DNA from: Comamonadaceae bacterium
Lineage (GTDB): Bacteria; Pseudomonadota; Gammaproteobacteria; Burkholderiales; Burkholderiaceae_C
DNA length: 33,301 nt
Assembly (NCBI GenBank): GCA_014190675.1
Contig: BJGT01000024.1
Span: 1-33,301, forward strand
Direction of reading: 5' to 3'
Shown: piece by piece, positions 18,483-24,031 of the stretch
How the letters are laid out: each line of letters opens with the position of its first letter
Position numbering within the stretch: the stretch's first letter is position 1
Position numbers and translations under genes: made by a program
The notes under the pieces: model-generated
The model's input: only the letters and a program-made list of their open reading frames with translations
Database searches by the model: none
Told to the model about the DNA's origin: nothing

Positions 18483-18817
18483 GGACTTGTCTCCTTTTTA
18501 TGAACAGCCGGACAGAAGATTGTTCGGCGCACCTACCCGCCGCTGACTGCCGCCAAACTTATAAACAACGCGCCATGATAGATGCTGTGAAGGCCACCTG
18601 CTCAATCACTGAAGAATTTTGGTGCTGCGATCGAGGGGCGGGGGTGGGGCTCAGAGCTCAGGCCTTACGCCCCCAAATTTTCACGCTGACTGTCTGGCCA
18701 ATGCCTGAACGCAAGACCTGGCCCTTGGTCCTCTTGGCCCTGCCCCCTTGGCCCTAGGGCCATCTAGTTTTGCCGTGTATTATCAGGGCTCGCTTCATCC
18801 AACAGCACGGAGATATT
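18483..18817. other. 335-base divergent intergenic region between acs and the DUF4399 gene
   Basis: No convincing reading frame or RNA gene is seen. Near the acs start lies an imperfect inverted repeat (18507-18528). At 18635-18649 there is a G-rich tract with runs of four, five and four G separated by single bases. Before 18775 TTGGCCCT occurs as closely spaced copies. The DUF4399 Shine-Dalgarno GGAGA sits just before 18818. Neither promoter could be assigned with confidence. Confidence 0.5.
18507..18528. repeat. Imperfect inverted repeat in the acs leader
   Basis: GCCGGACA and TGTTCGGC flank a six-base spacer, pairing at seven of eight positions. The repeat lies about 25 bases upstream of the acs start codon. 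It could be an operator or a weak leader hairpin. No factor can be named. Confidence 0.3.
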
Positions 18818-19258
18818 ATGAAATTCACCATGTCCAAGCTCGCAGTCTGTGCCGCTATTGGCCTTGTCCTGCCACTGGCGGCGCAAGCCCAGATACCGCG
18901 CACAGAGTCAGTGGCCGGCGCCAAGCTTTACATCGCCGAGCCGGCAAACGGGGCGAGTATCAAGGGACCTGTCAAGGTTGTGATGGGCTTGTCGGGCATG
19001 GGCGTAGCACCGGCCGGAACCGACTACCCCGAAACCGGTCATCACCACATTCTGGTGAATGTCGATCCAGTGCCGCCTGCAGATGCAGTCATCCCAGCCG
19101 ACGACAAGCACCGGCACTTCGGCAAGGGTCAAACAGAGACCATGCTGACGCTGCCTCCTGGCAAACATACCCTGCAACTTTTGTTTGGCGACAAAAACCA
19201 TGTGCCGCACAACCCGCCGCTGTTGAGCGAAAAGGTCTCGATCACTGTGTTGCCCTAA
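18818..19258 (+). CDS. Secreted DUF4399-domain protein
   Basis: A 146-residue exported protein of unknown function. Residues 1-24 are a signal peptide ending AAQA-Q. The remainder matches the DUF4399 family: AKLYIAEPANGASIKGPVKVVMGLSGMGVAPAG is split across the first half, then come GHHHILVNVD, DKHRHFGKGQTET and LPPGKHTLQLLFGD with NHVPHNPP. Clusters of His (GHHH, KHRH, NHVPH) in an immunoglobulin-like beta domain suggest metal or haem-related binding in the periplasm, but this is inference. The open frame starts 48 bases earlier, but ATG 18818 has GGAGA upstream and gives a proper signal peptide. It appears to be a single-gene unit. Confidence 0.85.
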   Translation: MKFTMSKLAVCAAIGLVLPLAAQAQIPRTESVAGAKLYIAEPANGASIKGPVKVVMGLSGMGVAPAGTDYPETGHHHILVNVDPVPPADAVIPADDKHRHFGKGQTETMLTLPPGKHTLQLLFGDKNHVPHNPPLLSEKVSITVLP

Positions 19259-19569
19259 ACCGCGGCTTTGCGGCTATCACAACAGTCCGGGCCGACGAGT
19301 TTTTCGCCTGCTTGCCCGGCCTTCATAGGCAGTTTGGCCGATGCGTGCATAGCGCACCATCACCGTTGTGGTCCTGGCAGGCCACTGGCCTGCACCGTCT
19401 GCAGACCAAATACACGGCTTCAAATCGGCTGACTGTCTATATCAGGCGTCCGAGACATGGCCATCGGTCTGGCCTCAATCTGGTTTCTTCGCTCTGGAGC
19501 AGAATGCGCAAGACTTGCCGTGGCACTTGCTGCCCTGCTCATACGACGCCATACTGAAAGAATTTTTTT
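19259..19569. other. 311-base intergenic region before crtI
   Basis: No gene or RNA is seen. It contains a perfect palindrome at 19377-19393 and a short CCGC/GCGG hairpin directly after the DUF4399 stop (no T-run). A TATATC hexamer near 19438 has no good -35 partner. No TGT-N12-ACA (PpsR/CrtJ-type) site was found by eye. Confidence 0.5.
19377..19393. promoter_or_regulatory. Perfect 7+7 palindrome upstream of crtI
   Basis: GCAGGCC and GGCCTGC are separated by three bases. It lies about 180 bases upstream of the crtI start, in a region without genes, so it may be an operator or a small hairpin. No known regulator site is recognised. Confidence 0.3.
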
Positions 19570-21114
19570 ATGTTGATGAAAGCTAGCGCTGCCGAGCGGC
19601 AAATAAGGAAGACAGATCCCAAAGCCCCTGTGGCTCTTGTGATTGGCAGCGGTTTTGGAGGTTTGGCGGCCGCCGTCCGAATGTGCGCCAAAGGCTGGCG
19701 GGTAGAGGTGCTTGAGAAACTCGATGCGCCAGGAGGCCGGGCTCGAGTCATCCATGTCGATGGCTACACCTTTGACGCTGGCCCGACGATCATCACGGTA
19801 CCGTTTTTGCTGGAGGAGCTGTGGGCGCTGGCTGGGCGCAAAATGTCCGATGACGTAGAACTGCGCTTGCTGGACCCTTTTTACCGGGTCCGATTCGCCG
19901 ACGGTGATCACTTCGACTACAGCGGTGACCCTGAGCGAATGCGCGCTGAGGTCCTGCGCATCGACCCCACAGCCGGGCCGGGATACACCGCCTTCATGGC
20001 TGAGGCTGACCTTTGTTATGAGCTGGGCTTCGAGGCTTTGGGGTGCCAGGCTTTTGACAGTATCGGCGACCTGCTCAAGGCGGTGCCCTCTATGGCCCGC
20101 ATGAAAGGCTGGCGAAGCCTGCATGCGATGGTCGCCACCCACCTCAAGCACCCCAAGTTGCGCCAGGCCATGAGCCTTCAGTCGCTGTTGATTGGCGGCA
20201 ATCCGTTTTCTGTGACCTGCGTCTACTCACTCATTAATGCGCTAGAGAGACGCTATGGCGTGCACTGGGCTATGGGCGGTACCGGGGCTTTGGTCAACGG
20301 CCTGGTGGATTTGATAGAAGACATGGGCGGCAGTTTGCGCACTGGCGCTGAAGTTCGTCGCATCGAAGTCATCGATGGACGCGCTTGTGGCGTAACACTT
20401 GCCACCGGTGAAACACTGCCTGCCGACATCGTTGTCTGCAATGCAGACACCGCATGGACCTATAAGAACCTGATCGACCCGCAGCACCGCAAGGTCTGGA
20501 CAAACGCCAAGGTCGAGAGCGGCAAGTATTCGATGAGTCTTTTTGTTTGGTACTTTGGCACGAACAAACGCTTTGACGATGTGCCGCATCACATGATGCT
20601 GCTCGGGCCGCGCTATGAAGCGCTGCTCAAAGATATCTTCAAAAATCATCATCTTGCCGACGATTTCAGCCTTTACTTACACCGCCCTACAGCCACCGAA
20701 CCGGCCATGGCGCCGGTCGGCTGCGACACCTTTTATGTGCTGGCACCAGTGCCCCACCTGGAAAGCGGCACCGACTGGGCTGCCCATGCAGAGCCTTACC
20801 GCGCCGCCATTGCCAAAGCGCTGGATGAGACTGTTCTGCCAAATTTACGCGAACACCTGACGGTATCCTTTGTCACTACCCCGCAAGACTTTCAGGACAA
20901 TCTTCTGTCCTATCAAGGCGCGGCCTTTGGGCTCGAGCCGCTTCTGCTGCAAAGCGCCTGGTTTCGACCACACAACCGCAGCGAAGACCTCAAAAACCTG
21001 TTCATGGTGGGTGCAAGCACCCATCCAGGTGCTGGCATACCAGGTGTGCTGATGTCGGCAAAAGCCTTGGAGACAGTGCTACCCGATGTCGCCACCGCCA
21101 AGCAATGGGTTTAA
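19570..21114 (+). CDS. crtI: CrtI-type phytoene desaturase
   Basis: A 514-residue flavoprotein of the CrtI carotenoid desaturase family. It has the N-terminal FAD motif IGSGFGGLAAAVRMCAKGW (from ~residue 24), then EKLDAPGGRARV and DGYTFDAGPTIITVPFL, which is diagnostic for CrtI. The middle has WAMGGTGALVNGL, and the C-terminal signature is GASTHPGAGIPGVLMSAKALE. It should introduce double bonds into phytoene. Whether the product is neurosporene, lycopene or a further desaturated form cannot be read. No phytoene synthase (crtB) or other carotenoid gene is adjacent, which is unusual. The stop TAA at 21112-21114 directly abuts the ATG of an ABC-2 permease. The Shine-Dalgarno sequence is weak, and a second ATG at 19576 is possible. 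Confidence 0.92.
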   Translation: MLMKASAAERQIRKTDPKAPVALVIGSGFGGLAAAVRMCAKGWRVEVLEKLDAPGGRARVIHVDGYTFDAGPTIITVPFLLEELWALAGRKMSDDVELRLLDPFYRVRFADGDHFDYSGDPERMRAEVLRIDPTAGPGYTAFMAEADLCYELGFEALGCQAFDSIGDLLKAVPSMARMKGWRSLHAMVATHLKHPKLRQAMSLQSLLIGGNPFSVTCVYSLINALERRYGVHWAMGGTGALVNGLVDLIEDMGGSLRTGAEVRRIEVIDGRACGVTLATGETLPADIVVCNADTAWTYKNLIDPQHRKVWTNAKVESGKYSMSLFVWYFGTNKRFDDVPHHMMLLGPRYEALLKDIFKNHHLADDFSLYLHRPTATEPAMAPVGCDTFYVLAPVPHLESGTDWAAHAEPYRAAIAKALDETVLPNLREHLTVSFVTTPQDFQDNLLSYQGAAFGLEPLLLQSAWFRPHNRSEDLKNLFMVGASTHPGAGIPGVLMSAKALETVLPDVATAKQWV

Positions 21115-21894
21115 ATGTCTAACAGACATCTCCTGCTGGAGCAAACCCTTGCAGTCGCACAGCGCCTGCTGCTTGAACAATGGCGACAGCGGCGCGGCCT
21201 GATTTTTTGGGCAGTGTTTCCAGCGACGATGATGCTGCTGTTCGGTTTAGTTTATGCGCACAACATCAGCATGCGCGCCGGTCTAGATGCGGCAGCGGCT
21301 GGTATTTTGATGGGCGCAGCGCTCTTTTTCAGCTGCCTTGGGGGCACCGTCGCTGTGATCGCCGCTGAACGTGAACGCGGCACTCTTCGCCGGCTGCTAA
21401 CTTCACCACTGCATCCGGCGGCATACTTCCTGGGCGTGGTCCTTGCGCAGTTGCTGTTAGCAGCGGTGCAAGTTTTCATGCTCTACAGCATTGCCTGGTA
21501 CATCGGGGCCCGATATCACGGCAGTCTTTTCTTGGGCGGATTGATCCTGCTGCTTTCAGTATTTTCCTACGTGGGCATGGGATTTTTTCTTGGTGCACGG
21601 TTTGCTCGGCGCAGCGAAGAAGTGGTGGTTGCCTTGTCGGCGATTGGTGTTCCTTTGTTGGTGTTGGGCGGCACTTTTTTCCCGCTAGAAATCATGCCCC
21701 AGGCTATGCAAAACTTGGCACAACTCAACCCCATGCTGCACATGAACCAGGCCTTCAAGGGTGTTGCCGCGTATGGTCGGGGCGTCGATGAAATGCGCTT
21801 CGAATTGACCTACCTGCTTGTGTTTTGTGGCCTCTCACTGGCTTTAGGCATCCAGTCGTATCGGCATCTTCTGGTGGCGGATAAGCGGCAATGA
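21115..21894 (+). CDS. ABC-2 type transporter permease
   Basis: A 259-residue integral membrane protein of the ABC-2 (DrrB/NodJ-like) export family. Six hydrophobic segments are visible, near residues 28-50, 60-85, 105-130, 140-160, 175-195 and 230-250. The cytoplasmic loop ERERGTLRRLLTSPL and the late LGGTFFPLEIMPQAMQNLAQLNPMLHMNQAFKG region (split here for reading) are typical. The ATG directly follows the crtI stop with no spacer, and the gene's stop overlaps the ATPase start by four bases. Such exporters move lipids, polysaccharides or small hydrophobic molecules. The substrate is unknown, but coupling to crtI suggests a lipophilic or envelope-related one. Confidence 0.9.
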   Translation: MSNRHLLLEQTLAVAQRLLLEQWRQRRGLIFWAVFPATMMLLFGLVYAHNISMRAGLDAAAAGILMGAALFFSCLGGTVAVIAAERERGTLRRLLTSPLHPAAYFLGVVLAQLLLAAVQVFMLYSIAWYIGARYHGSLFLGGLILLLSVFSYVGMGFFLGARFARRSEEVVVALSAIGVPLLVLGGTFFPLEIMPQAMQNLAQLNPMLHMNQAFKGVAAYGRGVDEMRFELTYLLVFCGLSLALGIQSYRHLLVADKRQ

Positions 21895-22856
21895 CAGCAG
21901 CTTTGCAAATAGACGGCGTGCACAAGTGGTTTGGCAGCCACCAGGTTTTAGACGGCTTCAGCCTGAACATAGAGGCCGGAGAGATTGTGGGTCTGTTGGG
22001 GCCCAATGGTTGTGGTAAGTCTACCGTGCTGAACATCGTTTGTCAGTTGCTGTCCTGCGACGCCGGGCAAGTGCGCATGATGGGCGAGCCCATCAGCGAA
22101 CTCGGCTACCGTGCTCGCGCACTGATAGGCCTGTGCGCGCAGGACTGCGCCTTGTACCCCGACCTGCTCCCTGCCGAAAACCTGCACTTTTTTGCCCGCT
22201 TATACGGTCTTTCCGATCGACTGCGCCAACAACGGGTTGCCGAGTTGATGAACAATTTTGCGCTGCAACCTTTCGCAGCTACCCGCGTGGGTAAGCTTTC
22301 GGGTGGCTGGCGACAGCGGCTGCATTTAGCCGTGTCCTTGGTACACCGGCCAAAGCTGCTCGTGCTTGACGAGCCCACGGCCGCTGTGGATTTGGCAGCG
22401 CGAATGGACCTTTGGCGGCTGATCGAGGGTTTGCGGGACAGCGGCACCACCATCTTGCTAACCAGCCATCACCTGGCCGAGGCAGAGCGGCTGTGCAACC
22501 GGGTCGCGCTCATGCGCGACGGTCGGGTTGTCGCCGAGGGCAGCATAACTGAGTTGCTGGCCCGCGTACCAGGCCGCGCCGTGGCCAAGGTGCAATCTGC
22601 AGACAAGGCGGCAATCATGCAACGGGCACACCACCTGGGCTGGCCGGCTCGGCAGCACGCCGGCCAAATTAGTCTTTTGCTACCGCACTACTTGGGCTTG
22701 CGTGAGATAGTTGACGCGCTGGACGGTACAGCGGTCAGCGCAGTGAGTGTTCAACCGGTGACATTGGATGATGCTTATCTTGAGCTCGTCGGAGAAAGCA
22801 CATGCCCTAAAGTCAAGCGAAAAACTGGGCAGCGTTCGTCGCTCACATCGACCTGA
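21891..22856 (+). CDS. ABC-2 type transporter ATP-binding protein
   Basis: A 321-residue DrrA-like export ATPase. Walker A is GPNGCGKST (~37-45), the Q-loop region is IGLCAQDCALYPDL, the signature is LSGGWRQRLHLAVSLVH, Walker B LLVLDEPTAAVD, and the H-loop LLTSHH. The signature has Trp after LSGG where Gln or Met is usual. The last ~100 residues form the extra C-terminal domain seen in DrrA/CcmA-type exporters and end in a basic tail. It starts within the permease stop (ATGA at 21891-21894), so the two make one exporter. It is the last gene of the crtI unit and faces the DUF2805 gene across 12 bases. Confidence 0.92.
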   Translation: MTAALQIDGVHKWFGSHQVLDGFSLNIEAGEIVGLLGPNGCGKSTVLNIVCQLLSCDAGQVRMMGEPISELGYRARALIGLCAQDCALYPDLLPAENLHFFARLYGLSDRLRQQRVAELMNNFALQPFAATRVGKLSGGWRQRLHLAVSLVHRPKLLVLDEPTAAVDLAARMDLWRLIEGLRDSGTTILLTSHHLAEAERLCNRVALMRDGRVVAEGSITELLARVPGRAVAKVQSADKAAIMQRAHHLGWPARQHAGQISLLLPHYLGLREIVDALDGTAVSAVSVQPVTLDDAYLELVGESTCPKVKRKTGQRSSLTST

Positions 22857-22868
22857 CAGCGAGTGTTT

Positions 22869-23153
22869 TCAAGAATTCGGGCGCCGGTGATTCGCTATTG
22901 AATAGTCGTTGAATTTGATTTCCGGACTTCGCAGCGATCGGTGTTTGGTCACCCGACCTTTCATTCTTTCACGCCACAGCCTGAAGGAGTTTGGTTTAAG
23001 CTCTGTACGCATTAAGCGAACAACATCAGATTCGGAAAAACCAAATCGTTCCTTGATGGTCTCAAAGCTTGTCCTGTCTTCCCATGCCATTTGTATGACG
23101 GAAGACACATCACCCGCCTGCAGGCTGGGGATAGAGCGGGTCTTTTTTTGCAT
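22869..23153 (-). CDS. DUF2805 (TIGR03643-like) small protein
   Basis: A 94-residue soluble protein of the DUF2805 family. The conserved core is read at residues ~15-65: VIQMAWEDRTSFETIKERFG, then SESDVVRLMR, ELKPNSFRLWRERMKGRVTKH. The helix pattern resembles a winged or helix-turn-helix DNA-binding fold, but the function is not known. The family is often found near photolyase/cryptochrome and other light-linked genes. The start is ambiguous: ATG 23153 gives the usual short N-terminus, while ATG 23186 or GTG 23189 would begin 2-5 bases after the BLUF stop and add LILCAIF-type residues. It is cotranscribed behind the BLUF gene. GC content is visibly lower than in neighbouring genes. Confidence 0.82.
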   Translation of the reverse strand: MQKKTRSIPSLQAGDVSSVIQMAWEDRTSFETIKERFGFSESDVVRLMRTELKPNSFRLWRERMKGRVTKHRSLRSPEIKFNDYSIANHRRPNS

Positions 23154-23190
23154 AAAAATCGCGCAGAGAATCAGAGTCTTATCCATCACA

Positions 23191-23805
23191 TCAATCGCGG
23201 CGCAGCGTGGCTAACACGGATCTGCATAGGCCTAGATGATCACTGCCGATTGAACCTGTCCCTGCAGATTCAATTAGCGACTCAATCAACAGAGCGGCCA
23301 TTTCATTTTGCTGACGCGCGCCTGCAAGTGCTCGTCGAAGCTCTTCTATAAATCGCTCTCTTGCATCAATCTCCCGAACCAAGGGATCCCAGTGTTGAGA
23401 CCGGTGACGTTGCAAAAGATTTTCTACGACTGTCGGATTTTTACTTAAATAGTCAGGGCTAAAGTCTTTGAAAACGAAATTTCCAAGCCCCGGGGCGTCT
23501 AGCAGCGTTTGTTCAGTGAGGCGTTCAAAACCCATACTCCAATTACCAAATAAACGCTTGTGGATTGTTTCCCTGCTTAGCAGTCTAAAGTCTTTGTGAC
23601 GCGGATCGTTTTTTATTTTCTCTATCAAGGCATCGACAACAGCATCATCGCCTTCAATGCTTTGCAAGAAAATTCCATTGCCAAAAATCAACATGCCAGT
23701 CAGGCCGACACCCGTGTTATTTTGGTGGCACTGTTGCAGCAAGCTGAGCAATGCCGCAGGCGTGAATTTATCGCTTTCGGCGCTGATGTATGTCGTGCTG
23801 ATCAT
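23191..23805 (-). CDS. BLUF-domain blue-light receptor with C-terminal extension
   Basis: A 204-residue protein whose first ~95 residues are a BLUF (flavin-based blue light sensing) domain. The key residues are present: Tyr6 (TTYIS), Asn30 (NNTGVGLTGML), Gln48 (GIFLQSIEGD), Trp89 and Met91 (NWSMGF). Residues ~95-204 are an extension with FSPDYLSKNP, a charged helical stretch (REIDARERFIEELRRALAG) and no recognised output domain. It probably signals by protein contact rather than by a fused enzyme. The ATG has AGGA five bases upstream. It is followed on the same strand by the DUF2805 gene, and both have lower GC than the surroundings. Convergent to it lies the crtI-exporter unit. Confidence 0.9.
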   Translation of the reverse strand: MISTTYISAESDKFTPAALLSLLQQCHQNNTGVGLTGMLIFGNGIFLQSIEGDDAVVDALIEKIKNDPRHKDFRLLSRETIHKRLFGNWSMGFERLTEQTLLDAPGLGNFVFKDFSPDYLSKNPTVVENLLQRHRSQHWDPLVREIDARERFIEELRRALAGARQQNEMAALLIESLIESAGTGSIGSDHLGLCRSVLATLRRD

Positions 23806-23852
23806 GACGTCCTACGCAAAACTGGTAATGAATTGAGTGTTAATTTGAAGTA

Positions 23853-23884
23853 GATCAAGCGTCGCCAGCGATTCGATGTTGATC
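23853..23884. promoter_or_regulatory. GATCAA/TTGATC inverted repeat upstream of the BLUF gene
   Basis: Two six-base arms, at 23853-23858 and 23879-23884, are separated by 20 bases, so their centres are about 2.5 helical turns apart. They lie 48-79 bases upstream of the BLUF start codon, where an operator would be expected. No regulator is recognised. Confidence 0.3.
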
Positions 23885-23940
23885 ACCTGTATTGATTAGG
23901 TTTTGACCGGGGCTTGGGCCGTTTTTTGAATCCCACCTCG

Positions 23941-23971
23941 CGAAAGACTATAGCTGATAGTCTGTCTTTCG
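23941..23971. repeat. Nested inverted repeats between the BLUF gene and the Ig-like lipoprotein gene
   Basis: CGAAAGAC (23941-23948) pairs with GTCTTTCG (23964-23971), and inside it GACTAT (23946-23951) pairs with ATAGTC (23957-23962). The two stems share bases, so they are alternatives. On the minus strand this could terminate the lipoprotein transcript, though no T-run follows, or act as an upstream site for the BLUF operon. Confidence 0.4.
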
Positions 23972-24031
23972 TCCCTTGCATATGAACCTGATGCGCGCAT
24001 CAACGATGGGCATTTGAATTAGGGCCCAAGC

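Noticed and set aside
19260-19273. CCGC/GCGG hairpin after the DUF4399 stop as a terminator
   Set aside because: The stem is only four bases and no T-run follows.
18748-19557. Alternative plus-strand frame covering the DUF4399 gene and the gap before crtI
   Set aside because: The DUF4399 frame has a signal peptide, an SD sequence and family motifs. The alternative product has no recognisable features and would need to overlap it entirely.
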